A stretch of 64,000 nt of DNA, taken from a candidate division Zixibacteria bacterium SM23_81 (GTDB lineage Bacteria > SM23-81). Positions within the stretch are counted from its first letter, which is position 1. Each line of letters begins with the position of its first letter. Position numbers and translations under genes: made by a program. The notes under the pieces were generated by a model, which was given only the letters and a program-made list of their open reading frames with translations, did no database searches and was not told the DNA's origin. Location: assembly GCA_001304015.1 (NCBI GenBank), contig LJUY01000004.1:1-64000 (forward strand), in the 5' to 3' direction. Below, piece by piece: positions 15,890 through 24,406 of this stretch.

Positions 15890-18247
15890 TCATTCGGCAA
15901 AATGAGAAATCCATTCAGGTTTTTCTGGGGGATTCGAGCGCAGCAGCTCTCTCCAGGCTTCGTCAGTAAGCCGTTCTTGTATTGGCTGTTTGAACTCGTA
16001 GTAGGTTAAAACAGGGCCCGCGCCAATTAAGATTCTTCCATCTGGAACGTTGTAGGCGACGGCTATCAAATTCACATAGCCAACCCCTTCTTCTAAAACA
16101 TACTGAGTATTCTGATCTGTGTGCACATCAGCAACTATCGTCGTTTTCTTCGCTTTTTCGTCTACATCGGCGATGACCTTATTCAATGCATCCCCGAAGT
16201 TTTTGATGAACTCATAGTCGCTTTGAGTCAATTCTCTATTCTGCAATTCCTTCACGGACACATCTACCAATCGCTCCAGGATCATCTGCAGGTTTTCTAA
16301 TCTGTATCTTGCCGAGTCATCCAGGAGGTTCATTTCGTCTAAGCCTTTTGTGGTCATTTTCGTCAGCGCCAGCAAGCGATTATAGAAATCGGGAACAGGC
16401 TCAACATAACCGACCACGGGTTTTTGAGGTGGCGGCACGCTGGTGACCTTTAGCGTCATCGTGTAACTCTGCTTGGCATAGAGAATAGTATCGTGTCTGA
16501 GTTCAGCCCAGGATGCCAAGGCGGCTGTGAGTTCTTTATCCTGCCACGCGGATGTTTGCATGAACGCGGGATAACCGGAATCGAATTTTATTAATAAAGG
16601 ATTCAAAGCGAATAACCAGGCCCAGTATAAGTTTTTATTCCAATCTGCCTCGCTAAAGCCCTCGAATTCCTCTTTAAGTCGCTCCAGATGCTTTTCGTAG
16701 TCTTCGTAATGAGAATCGCCCAGCGATGCCAGCAATTCCACAGCCCGCTGTGAGCCCAACAAGGCCATGGCGTCAAGTCCCCGGGGGAAACATCTCACAT
16801 ACCCGTAGTCGGGGATATAGCAAGAGGTGAACGGAGGGTTATCTCCTGTGAATTTCCCCACATTTGGAGAGACTATTTCAGAAAACAGGTATGAATCAGG
16901 GATGAATCTCTGGCCCATCAAGCGCATTCCTTTGGTTTTCTCCAAACATTCGTCCAAGTGCTCCGGCGTGAATTCTTCACCTGGGTCTATGAGTTTTCCG
17001 CATTCGCCAGTTCCTCCGTATATTTTCGGCGGCTCGTATCTGGCCAGCTCAAGCTTGATTTTTGTGATGTTGTTGTCCGTTAAGTCTTTGAGATAAAAAG
17101 TGTCTCCCAAGACACTATTTAAAGCCTTGAGGTATTCGAAGGGGCCCAAATCATCTGCCAGCCCAACGTAAAACGCCGTTATCGAATAAATTCTCTCCCA
17201 TTTCTCTTTTAGTTCCGGACTTGCGGCGAACCTGGCTGCTATTAGGCTAGCCTGAATAGTCTGTATCTCAGCGTCGTAGTCTGAAATCAAAGCTGTGGGA
17301 TGAAATGGATTGGTAGTGGCGCGGGGAATATTGTCAGAGCCCTTGAGAAGCATACTCATTCTTCCATACCATATAAAAGCCTTGAAATAGTTCTTCAGTT
17401 TCTCTGACCGTGTGTAATGGCCTCTGGGAATGTATTGAGAATAGTCCTCTCTGTAGATGAAAATCGGTGATTGGGAAAATCCTCCCTGTTGTTCTATGAG
17501 ATTGAGCTCCTTTTCGACGACCTGTTGTGCGAAATCAGGAACTTCAAAGGTGTATATCTTTAAATCCTGCTCTCTAAAATAGGCGCTGGCTAGCCCGGGA
17601 TCTTTACACTTTTGGCCGTCCTTACAGAGCTGGTCTTCCTTTGGCTTCAGCAAATTCAAACCGACGGCAAAATATTCGACATTTCTCTTAGCCGCCTCTT
17701 TTAAATTACCGGCGGCCTGCTCATATTTCTCCACGGCATCATCTAAGAGTTCCCTGCTCATCTCCCAGATCGTATCGTAAAACGCCCTTTCCTCAATCTG
17801 TCTGAGCGTTTCATCAAATTGGATGTGGTAAAGATGCAACAGAGAAGAAGGCGTGATGAAGATGGGCACGTCGTCATTTTTGAGATTCTTGTATGGCTGA
17901 GTGACATATTCTTCCCTGGCGTTGTACGGATTCTTGATGACCACGAAGCCGTTTTGTTCCAATAACCTCGCTTCAACAGCGCTAAGGGGGATCTTGGAAG
18001 AGAAGTCTTCGAAGTTTGCGATGTGATCTGTCCCTAAGGGCAAATCATAGGGGGGCACTTGTAAGGTCACTTCTAGAGGATTGATAGAATAGTACTTTGT
18101 GAAACTCAGCTCTTCGGTTTGGACATGAGACCACTCAATGGGCTGAAATACGGATGATTCTTGGGCCAGCTTTGATTGCTTGGTGCACGTGGTTCCCGCA
18201 ATTGTCAAAATTAACATGCCACAAATGCAGAATCTTGTTATGATCAT
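15890..18247 (-). CDS. DUF3160 family exported protein
   Basis: The 785-residue protein has an N-terminal signal sequence (hydrophobic core CGMLILTIAGTTC). The cysteine at about 21 could be a lipidation site, though the residues before it do not fit the lipobox well. The body matches DUF3160: a segment NGFVVIKNPY, then PIFITPSSLLHLYHIQFDETLR, a long helical middle, and a late region with ADVHTD and the ending VGPVLTYYEF-like motif (here IGAGPVLTYYEFKQP). The function is unknown. It follows the radical-SAM gene by 42 bp on the same strand, so co-expression is likely. Confidence 0.85.
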   Translation of the reverse strand: MIITRFCICGMLILTIAGTTCTKQSKLAQESSVFQPIEWSHVQTEELSFTKYYSINPLEVTLQVPPYDLPLGTDHIANFEDFSSKIPLSAVEARLLEQNGFVVIKNPYNAREEYVTQPYKNLKNDDVPIFITPSSLLHLYHIQFDETLRQIEERAFYDTIWEMSRELLDDAVEKYEQAAGNLKEAAKRNVEYFAVGLNLLKPKEDQLCKDGQKCKDPGLASAYFREQDLKIYTFEVPDFAQQVVEKELNLIEQQGGFSQSPIFIYREDYSQYIPRGHYTRSEKLKNYFKAFIWYGRMSMLLKGSDNIPRATTNPFHPTALISDYDAEIQTIQASLIAARFAASPELKEKWERIYSITAFYVGLADDLGPFEYLKALNSVLGDTFYLKDLTDNNITKIKLELARYEPPKIYGGTGECGKLIDPGEEFTPEHLDECLEKTKGMRLMGQRFIPDSYLFSEIVSPNVGKFTGDNPPFTSCYIPDYGYVRCFPRGLDAMALLGSQRAVELLASLGDSHYEDYEKHLERLKEEFEGFSEADWNKNLYWAWLFALNPLLIKFDSGYPAFMQTSAWQDKELTAALASWAELRHDTILYAKQSYTMTLKVTSVPPPQKPVVGYVEPVPDFYNRLLALTKMTTKGLDEMNLLDDSARYRLENLQMILERLVDVSVKELQNRELTQSDYEFIKNFGDALNKVIADVDEKAKKTTIVADVHTDQNTQYVLEEGVGYVNLIAVAYNVPDGRILIGAGPVLTYYEFKQPIQERLTDEAWRELLRSNPPEKPEWISHFAE

Positions 18248-18289
18248 GTTCTTTCCCCCTGATCCAAGTTCATGAGGCCATCGATTTCG

Positions 18290-19405
18290 CTACAGTGGCA
18301 TTCCCTGAATTTCCAAATTTATGAGCCCCGCCTCGCGTGCCCATCTCAAGACCTCGCTGTATTCTTGGCGGGTTATTCTCCGAGAGATCTCGGGATAGTC
18401 GAAGGCTTTGTACATGGGCGTGTACTGCGACATGATGTTGAGATATGTGTCTTTAGGAAGATTCTCTGCGATCCACCCGATGACCTCTTTTGTCCCTCCG
18501 ATACCATTGGGCATGACCAGGTGGCGGATCATCAATCCCCTGTACATGAAACCATCGGCGGCGGGCTTGGCCACTCCTACCTGGCGGTGCATCTCCAGCA
18601 GAGCCATCTGTGTGAGCTCCGGATAGCTCTGGGAGCTGGATGAGTATTTTGCGGCCATTTTGCCGTCTGAGTACTTATAATCGGGCAGGTAAATGTCGAC
18701 GATGCCATCTAGCTTTTTCAGTACCTCCAGACGCTCCCACCCGCAGGTGTTGTAAACCAGAGGTAGTTTCAATCCTTTTGCGGCAGCCAGATCAACTGCC
18801 AGCAGGATGTGCGCAGAGTAGTGGGTGGGCGTCACCAGATTGATGTTGTGGCAGCCCCTCTCCTGCAGACGGAGCATCATCTCCGCCATATCCTCGATAC
18901 TTCTGGGGTGGCCCTGTCCTGCCTGACTGATCTCCCAATTGATGCAGAAGACACATCTCAATCCGCAATTGGTGAAGAAGATGGTTCCGGAGCCTCCCTT
19001 GCCGACCAGGGGCCTCTCTTCGCCAAAATGCGGATGGAATGAGGCAATTTCCAGTTGAGATGAAGCCCGACAGAACCCCTCATTGCCATCCAACCGGTTG
19101 ATGCCGCACTGCCTGGGACAGAGCTGACAACTTTCCATCATGCTCCAAAGTTCTTGACCCCGTCTCTTTAGCTCTCCGCTGCGGTGTAGTTCCAGGTATG
19201 CGGGCTCAAAAGTCTTCGGATCAACTCTCGCCGTCCTCTCATCGAGAAGTGCCTCTTTCTGTAAGTGACTGGAGAGGTCGCGCTTGACGGTAGAATTCCC
19301 ATTTTTTTTGCATCCGGCAAGAAAAGAGAAAAGGGCAGGAGTCAATCCGGTTAGCGTGAGGTAAAAGCAGGATTTGATGAATTTTCGGCGTGGTTGAGTT
19401 TTCAT
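18290..19405 (-). CDS. Radical SAM enzyme with Tat-type signal and lipobox-like N-terminus
   Basis: The 371-residue protein starts at the ATG at 19405, with GGAGGAGC upstream. The N-terminus reads RRKFIKS and then a hydrophobic stretch ending FSFLAGC (Cys32), which is a twin-arginine signal with a lipobox. The catalytic part has a preceding cysteine set (Cys93, 96, 100, 112) and the radical SAM motif C-x3-C-x2-C at 147, 151 and 154 (CGLRCVFC). It resembles the pyruvate-formate-lyase-activating-like / AmmeMemoRadiSam group. S-adenosylmethionine chemistry outside the cytoplasm would be surprising, so the signal may act only as an anchor. The DUF3006 stop and this start overlap as ATGA. Confidence 0.88.
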   Translation of the reverse strand: MKTQPRRKFIKSCFYLTLTGLTPALFSFLAGCKKNGNSTVKRDLSSHLQKEALLDERTARVDPKTFEPAYLELHRSGELKRRGQELWSMMESCQLCPRQCGINRLDGNEGFCRASSQLEIASFHPHFGEERPLVGKGGSGTIFFTNCGLRCVFCINWEISQAGQGHPRSIEDMAEMMLRLQERGCHNINLVTPTHYSAHILLAVDLAAAKGLKLPLVYNTCGWERLEVLKKLDGIVDIYLPDYKYSDGKMAAKYSSSSQSYPELTQMALLEMHRQVGVAKPAADGFMYRGLMIRHLVMPNGIGGTKEVIGWIAENLPKDTYLNIMSQYTPMYKAFDYPEISRRITRQEYSEVLRWAREAGLINLEIQGMPL

Positions 19406-19611
19406 GTCAGCTCCTCCTTTTGTCCCCTCAACTCCTCCCATCTTTTCCGCAGCTTTTCCTCCTGCTCGCGGTCCAAGCTCAGAGTGATCCTGAGGACAGA
19501 GCCGGCCTTCGCCCCAGCAGGCAGGTGGTTTTTGTCAATCTCCACGATATCGCCGTCTTCCAGCTCTAAAACGGCCCGCTGTCCCTCTATGCGGTCCACC
19601 ACAGCCCACAT
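19402..19611 (-). CDS. DUF3006 family small protein
   Basis: The 69-residue protein begins MWAVVDRIEGQRAVLELEDGD, the DUF3006 signature: a small beta-barrel-like domain followed by a charged helix (DREQEEKLRKRWEELRGQ). The function is unknown. It is the first gene of the DUF3006 / radical-SAM / DUF3160 operon and overlaps the next gene by ATGA. Its start faces rlmN across a 153-bp divergent intergenic region. Confidence 0.85.
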   Translation of the reverse strand: MWAVVDRIEGQRAVLELEDGDIVEIDKNHLPAGAKAGSVLRITLSLDREQEEKLRKRWEELRGQKEELT

Positions 19612-19703
19612 GCTTGTCCCCCGAGGATGTCTGTTGAGAAGAACGACAAAATCCGTATCATAATACGCATCTTTGGCCTCAAATGCAAGCCATTCTTTTT
19701 GCT

Positions 19704-19731
19704 TTGCCCGGACTTAAACAAGCTTTATATT
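19704..19731 (+). promoter_or_regulatory. Possible sigma-70-type promoter for rlmN
   Basis: TTGCCC (19704-19709), a 16-base spacer and TATATT (19726-19731) lie 33 bases before the rlmN start. The -10 is good and the -35 partial, so this is a tentative call. Confidence 0.3.
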
Positions 19732-19764
19732 TATGTCAAAGTCGTAAACTCATCGAGGAAATCT

Positions 19765-20820
19765 ATGAACGTAAAGGAGTCCCAGACTGACCTCAAGGGA
19801 CTTAGCCGGTCAGAGCTGGAGGCCTTCGTGAAGAGCTTGGGTTGGGAGCGTTACCGGGCGGATCAGATCTTCGCCTGGATCTACCGCTGGGGAGTGGACG
19901 ACTTCAACAAGATGACCAGCCTAGCCAAGGTCAAACGGCAGAAGCTCAGGGAGACGGCCCGTATCAGCGCTCTCGGCTTGCGACGCCAGGTCACCTCGAC
20001 CGTGGACGGGACCACCAAGTATCTGTTCCAGTTGGAGGACGGCCAGAGCATCGAGAGCGTGCTCATCAGGGAAGGGAATCGCCGAACCGTCTGTGTGTCC
20101 ACCCAGGCCGGCTGTGGTTTGGGCTGTGTCTATTGCGCCACGGGTGATGTGGGGCTGAGGCGTAGCTTGCAGGCCGCGGAGATCGTGGATCAGGTTCTTT
20201 CTGTTCGACGACTCCTTCCTCAAGATAAGACAATCACCAATGTGGTGCTCATGGGAATGGGAGAGCCTTTGTTGAACTACGAGCAGACGGTAAAAGCCTG
20301 CCGCTTGCTGAACGACCCAGACGGCCTGGCTGTGGGCGCCCGCAAGATCACCGTGTCCACTGCTGGCGTCGTACCAGGCATCAGAAAGCTGGCCCGTGAG
20401 GGGCTGCGGCTGGGCCTGGCTATTTCCCTGAGCGCCACCACCGACGAGGATCGCGACAAACTCATCCCCCTCAACAGGAAATATCCACTGGCTCAGCTTA
20501 TGACCGCTGCACAGGAATATGTCCAGGCTACAGACCGGCCGGTGACCTTTGAGTATGTGCTCATTGGCGGTGTGAATAGCACATCGGAAGATGCGCTCAG
20601 GCTGGCCAAGATGGTCCGCGGCATCCGCTGCAAGATCAACCTCATACCGTACAATTCCATCCCGGGAAAGCCGTATCATCGTCCCAGCAAGGAGGAAGTG
20701 GCCAATTTCATGGGACTGCTCTATCCGCGATGTCCCACGGTGACTTTGCGGGAGAGCAAAGGCGTCGACATCCAGGCTGCCTGCGGCCAACTAAGGGGCG
20801 AGGAAAATTTTACCAGGTAA
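19765..20820 (+). CDS. rlmN: Dual-specificity 23S rRNA/tRNA (adenine-C2) methyltransferase RlmN
   Basis: The 351-residue radical SAM methyltransferase modifies A2503 of 23S rRNA and A37 of some tRNAs. The [4Fe-4S] motif is CGLGCVYC (Cys117, 121, 124), with the methyl-carrying Cys110 in TVCVSTQAGC and the second catalytic cysteine near the end in QAACGQL. Also visible are VLMGMGEPLLNY and TFEYVLIGGVNS. The start was set at the ATG at 19765, where GAGGA lies six bases upstream and the conserved N-terminal domain begins. An upstream in-frame extension of 46 codons looks non-coding. Confidence 0.96.
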   Translation: MNVKESQTDLKGLSRSELEAFVKSLGWERYRADQIFAWIYRWGVDDFNKMTSLAKVKRQKLRETARISALGLRRQVTSTVDGTTKYLFQLEDGQSIESVLIREGNRRTVCVSTQAGCGLGCVYCATGDVGLRRSLQAAEIVDQVLSVRRLLPQDKTITNVVLMGMGEPLLNYEQTVKACRLLNDPDGLAVGARKITVSTAGVVPGIRKLAREGLRLGLAISLSATTDEDRDKLIPLNRKYPLAQLMTAAQEYVQATDRPVTFEYVLIGGVNSTSEDALRLAKMVRGIRCKINLIPYNSIPGKPYHRPSKEEVANFMGLLYPRCPTVTLRESKGVDIQAACGQLRGEENFTR

Positions 20821-21016
20821 ACCTTTTCCCCTTTCGATTCGTCTAAGCATAGCAAAAGGTTCACTGGAATTTTTTTAGGCTTGACTTGCCCAACTCCAAA
20901 TACGTTCTTTTCAACAGGAAAGACCAGCTAGCCGGATGTCCCGGCGAGTCGCGTCCCCACTTCGTCGCTTTGCCGTCCTCCATGAGCCCCTCCTCCAAAG
21001 GTCAAAGGAATCCTCG

Positions 21017-21421
21017 ATGACCGGAAAGGAAACAGCACCGCTTGTGGGAGTTCTACTGGGTTACGCCCCGACGCCTGAGAAAGCACAACAGATTGTGGAC
21101 GCCCATCATCGCTGTCCCTACTGCGTGTCTTACAGGAGTGCGGGGCAGATGGTCACCGGTGTTTTTTCGATGCCGCCGGACTATCATTGGTGGTTGCAAT
21201 GGGTGGCCGAGGCTCCCGAGGAGACCCTAGGCCTGGAGAGCGCGGCGGTCCACTTCCCAAAAGCGGTGGAGGCTTTGAGTCCGTGGGCTCGTGGTGAGGC
21301 GAGGCCGAATCTGGAGCAAGCTCCGTGTGGAGCAGATTGCCGTGAGTGTCCTAGGTACGGCAAAGAGTGTGAGGGCTGTCCCGCGACTGTTTATTATTTG
21401 GGGAGCCCAGTGCTGGATTGA
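21017..21421 (+). CDS. Cysteine-rich protein with DUF3795-like C-terminus
   Basis: The 134-residue protein starts at the ATG at 21017, with AAGGA upstream. The N-terminal two thirds contains HRCPYC and a Trp-rich PPDYHWWLQWV segment and is not recognised. The C-terminus reads CGADCRECPRYGKECEGCPA, a six-cysteine cluster like that of DUF3795 proteins, which probably binds metal. Its role is unknown. It lies downstream of rlmN with a 196-bp gap that holds no other feature. Confidence 0.7.
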   Translation: MTGKETAPLVGVLLGYAPTPEKAQQIVDAHHRCPYCVSYRSAGQMVTGVFSMPPDYHWWLQWVAEAPEETLGLESAAVHFPKAVEALSPWARGEARPNLEQAPCGADCRECPRYGKECEGCPATVYYLGSPVLD

Positions 21422-21529
21422 CACAACCTGACTGGACCTCCTGAGGTCATGCCGATTGCCTGAATCGAACAGCCACGAAGGCCCTCCTTTGCCGAATCCC
21501 TTCCCTTGGCTCCAATCTTTTTCCAATCC

Positions 21530-21964
21530 ATGTCAGCATTTACAATCAAAGAGGCACTGGCGAAGGATGCCGGTCCCATTGCAGATTTACTGAAAGAGCT
21601 CGGTTATGCAAGAACGTTGGCCTTCGCCAGACGGAAGATCACAGTCCTGTCCAGAAGCGATAGCGATACAGTGCTAGTCGCCGAGGTCCAGGGGCGAGTT
21701 GTCGGCCTTGCCCATCTGCATCTGGCCGAGCTGTTCCACGAAAAAGGTCTGCTAGGGCGCGTGATGGCCATCGTGGTGAACAAAGAAGCCCGGCAAGCTG
21801 GTGTGGGCACAAAGCTGATGAGCTCTGTGGAAAAGCTGGCGCGAGATGCCGGTTGTGTCAAGATGGAGGTGACCAGCGGGATTCAGCGTGATTGGGCTCA
21901 TGCGTTTTATCGAAAGCTGGGATATATCGAGGAGCCCAAGCGGTTTGTGAAGGTATTAGAATGA
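21530..21964 (+). CDS. GNAT family N-acetyltransferase
   Basis: The 144-residue single acetyltransferase domain begins SAFTIKEALAKDAGPIADLLKELGY. It has the acetyl-CoA-binding loop VVNKEARQAGVGTKLM (motif A, R/Q-x-x-G-x-G/A) and ends with the AHAFYRKLGYIE motif B region. The substrate is unknown. There is no strong ribosome site, and an upstream in-frame start at 21506 is possible. Confidence 0.85.
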   Translation: MSAFTIKEALAKDAGPIADLLKELGYARTLAFARRKITVLSRSDSDTVLVAEVQGRVVGLAHLHLAELFHEKGLLGRVMAIVVNKEARQAGVGTKLMSSVEKLARDAGCVKMEVTSGIQRDWAHAFYRKLGYIEEPKRFVKVLE

Positions 21965-22279
21965 ATACGATCTTGTCCTTTATACCAGAGCGTTCTCGCG
22001 ATGTAAGTTTAGGTGATTCACTGAACGCTGATGGAGCACTAGGCGCCAGCATAACCAGAGGGTTGTTCCTCAAAATCATGGAAGACACATTGAAAGGAGC
22101 GGTTCGCGCCAACATATGAAAGTACAATCCTGGAGAGCTTAAAGGTCTCCACTTCGGCTTCTTATCTGACCGCCAGTTGTCAATTTGGATCAAGATGCGT
22201 ATAAAGATAATTCTTTCGGCAACTGACGGTTTTTTTATTAGCGGTTCCAGAAATTAATGCGACCGTGCTCGAAAAGCAA
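21965..22279. other. Gap between the GNAT gene and the tolC promoter
   Basis: A 52-codon ORF (21961-22119) overlaps the GNAT stop as ATGA, but no family is recognised and composition is unremarkable, so it is not called. Nothing else was seen before the promoter at 22280. Confidence 0.4.
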
Positions 22280-22308
22280 TTGACAGTGGCACAAAAATTT
22301 TCTAAAAT
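22280..22308 (+). promoter_or_regulatory. Strong sigma-70-type promoter upstream of tolC
   Basis: TTGACA (22280-22285), a 17-base spacer and TAAAAT (22303-22308) lie 57 bases before the tolC start. The -35 is perfect and the -10 differs at one base. Confidence 0.7.
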
Positions 22309-22365
22309 AGGTTTTATAGAAGAAGACCATTTTCTTACAGAGCCTAAAAAGCGAGGGGGTAGACG

Positions 22366-23820
22366 ATGAAAACGCGGTTCTTTTTTACGCTGTTACTCGT
22401 TTTCATTCTGGTCCAGCACGGTCATGCTCAGACAATCACTATGGGTGAATTCCTCGGTCTTATTCAGGAGCGCCACCCGTTCTTCGAAAAAGAATCCCTG
22501 TCGGTGGAGATCGAGAATAAAGCTCAAGCTGGACTTCTGGGCTCCGAGGATTGGAATATCGGTGGCAGCTCCTTTTTCACACACCAGAAGTTGCTCGCTT
22601 CCAGCACTTTTAGCCCCGACCGGCTCGATGTGCTGGGCATCGATGCGAGGGCTGAACGCGCCTTCTGGAAGACCGGAGGGCGGTTCTCGCTTTCCTGGTC
22701 ATCCCAGTTCTCAGACCAGAAGCTAGCCGATATCGTCATCCCTTTTCCCAACGGCAGCATGGTTGTTCCCACCGGTCCATCAGAATTCTATCAGCATAGG
22801 GTGTACGCCAGTTATGCGCAACCGCTGCTCCAGAACTACAGCGGAAAGCTGGACCGCCTGGAGTACGAGCTGAGCGACTATGAGATCGATTTCACCGAGG
22901 TGCAGATTCTTGAAAACCAAGAAGGTTTTATGGTGGATCTGGCCGGCCGTTTTCTGGACTGGGTCCTGCTCACAGAGCAGAAACGGATCGCCGGGGAGAG
23001 AACCCGTTTGGCCGAAGAGGAACTCGAGCGAACGGTTCAAAAACGGAAATCCTATCTGGTGGATCAGGTCGATGTTCTTCGGGCTGGGGATGCCGTCCGC
23101 ATCGCCCAGCAGAACGTGGTCCTGATCGAATCGCAGTGGAAGGCGCTCCGAGCGGAACTGTCGGTCCTGTGCCAATCGGAGGAAATGTGCGAGAAACGCC
23201 CCGAATTCGACCTCTACCACATGGAATTGCTCCCCGCCCCGGAGGACGCCCGTCTGAAATTGAGAGAACAATCCAGGATACTGGCGACGCTCGGCATCCG
23301 CAAAGATCAGCTCATACATCTCAAGGGCGGCTTCGAGGAACAGGAGCGGCCGAAGCTGTTTCTCAATCTGGGAGCCGGTCTGCAAGGGGGAGATGATGAG
23401 TTCGCCGACGCTCTGAAACTGGACAAACCCGACATGTCGATTGCCCTCGTGTTTCAATATCCCCTGGAAAACCGCACTGCACAGGCCAACACTGCCAAGA
23501 CAAGATTAGAGATCGACAGGCTCGACAGGGATATCGAGAACATTTCCTTGGATCTGGAATCTGGGGTGGTAAACCTGTTGATCCTTATCCAGGAGATGGA
23601 GAGAGTCTTAGAGCTGAACCAGGAGCAGATTGTGTCGGCCCGAGCAAAAACGGAGGAAGAGCTCAACCTTTACAACCAGGGGCGGGGGGATCTGACCTTC
23701 GTCATCTTGAGCCGGGACAATGAGCAGCAAGCTAAATTAACCTATGCGCAGAATGCCGCGTCGTATCAGAAACTTGTTTTGCAGTATAGAGCTTTGATGG
23801 ACGAGTTCTTTGGGGAATAG
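22366..23820 (+). CDS. TolC-family outer membrane efflux protein
   Basis: The 484-residue protein has a signal peptide (hydrophobic core FFFTLLLVFILVQHGHA) and two long alpha-helical halves typical of TolC/OEP channels: the region around EEELERTVQKRKSYLVDQVDVLRA and the repeat near ARAKTEEELNLYNQGRGDLTFV. It forms the outer-membrane duct of a tripartite pump. A ribosome site GAGGGGG precedes the ATG and a strong promoter lies upstream. The RND pump gene follows after a four-helix-bundle cassette. The periplasmic adaptor normally found in such operons is absent. Confidence 0.88.
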   Translation: MKTRFFFTLLLVFILVQHGHAQTITMGEFLGLIQERHPFFEKESLSVEIENKAQAGLLGSEDWNIGGSSFFTHQKLLASSTFSPDRLDVLGIDARAERAFWKTGGRFSLSWSSQFSDQKLADIVIPFPNGSMVVPTGPSEFYQHRVYASYAQPLLQNYSGKLDRLEYELSDYEIDFTEVQILENQEGFMVDLAGRFLDWVLLTEQKRIAGERTRLAEEELERTVQKRKSYLVDQVDVLRAGDAVRIAQQNVVLIESQWKALRAELSVLCQSEEMCEKRPEFDLYHMELLPAPEDARLKLREQSRILATLGIRKDQLIHLKGGFEEQERPKLFLNLGAGLQGGDDEFADALKLDKPDMSIALVFQYPLENRTAQANTAKTRLEIDRLDRDIENISLDLESGVVNLLILIQEMERVLELNQEQIVSARAKTEEELNLYNQGRGDLTFVILSRDNEQQAKLTYAQNAASYQKLVLQYRALMDEFFGE

Positions 23821-24336
23821 CAATGGCAATATATAAAATAAATGCATGTAGAAAGTATTTAGGGGAAAACTCATATAAGATGGGCTTGAAATCACATCGT
23901 GGGGAGGAGTCGCTATGCCCGGCAATTTTTAAGGACATGAAGGTTTACCAAATGGCTTACAGATTAGCCATGGATATATTTAAAATCTCCAAATCATTTC
24001 CTAAAGAAGAGATGTATTCACTTACCAATCAAGTCAGACGTTCTTCTCGGTCAGTATGCTCTAATAACGCCGAAGCTTACCGTAAACGGCGCGATCCAAA
24101 GCATTTATCCCTTAGAATTTCCGACGCTGATAGCGAAGCGAGCGAGACACTCGTTTGGCTAGATTTTGCCAAAGACTGCGGCTATATTTCGTTAAGAACA
24201 TATAAATCTTTGTCTGCAAAGTATGAAGAAGTCGGTAGAATGCTTGGCGGCATAGCTAAACATGCTGAGCCATTTATTCCTAAGTAACCGGACTGAGTAC
24301 CCAACACTGCCATTGCTATTGCCATTGCCATTCTCA
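23820..24336. repeat. Repeat-bounded cassette carrying a four-helix-bundle gene
   Basis: GCAATGGCAATA (23820-23831) begins at the last base of the tolC stop codon. Its exact reverse complement TATTGCCATTGC lies at 24317-24328, inside a short run of ATTGCC/ATTGCT units (24307-24336). The two enclose one gene. The structure parallels the cassette at 31791-32328. Confidence 0.6.
23823..24287 (+). CDS. Four-helix-bundle protein (23S rRNA intervening-sequence / Avd-like family), copy 1
   Basis: The family core (PF05635/TIGR02436 type) begins at FKDMKVYQMAYRLAMDIFKISKSFP. It continues with LTNQVRRSSRSVCSNNAEAYRKRRDPKHLSLRISDADSEASETLVWLDFAKDCGYIS and a last helix with GRMLGG. These small helical proteins were first found in inserts of 23S rRNA genes and are related to the Avd subunit of diversity-generating retroelements, but neither an rRNA nor a reverse transcriptase is present. 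The first 37 residues are not family-like. The start at 23823 has GGGGA upstream yet lies inside the left repeat; ATGs at 23880 and 23937 are alternatives. Confidence 0.8.
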   Translation: MAIYKINACRKYLGENSYKMGLKSHRGEESLCPAIFKDMKVYQMAYRLAMDIFKISKSFPKEEMYSLTNQVRRSSRSVCSNNAEAYRKRRDPKHLSLRISDADSEASETLVWLDFAKDCGYISLRTYKSLSAKYEEVGRMLGGIAKHAEPFIPK

Positions 24337-24406
24337 TCCTGAATTGAATATCTTAATACAAACTTAATACAACATTAAACATAATTTCACAAGGAGCAGC
24401 CCGATT

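Noticed and set aside
19627..19764. N-terminal extension of RlmN by 46 residues
   Set aside because: The extension has no family similarity, and a ribosome site precedes the ATG at 19765.
21961..22119. 52-codon ORF overlapping the GNAT stop as ATGA
   Set aside because: The overlap is suggestive but there is no family resemblance, and one ATGA overlap at this length can be chance.
23823..24287. 23S rRNA intervening sequence at this locus
   Set aside because: The gene belongs to that family but the flanks are tolC and an RND gene, not rRNA, so this is an orphan copy.
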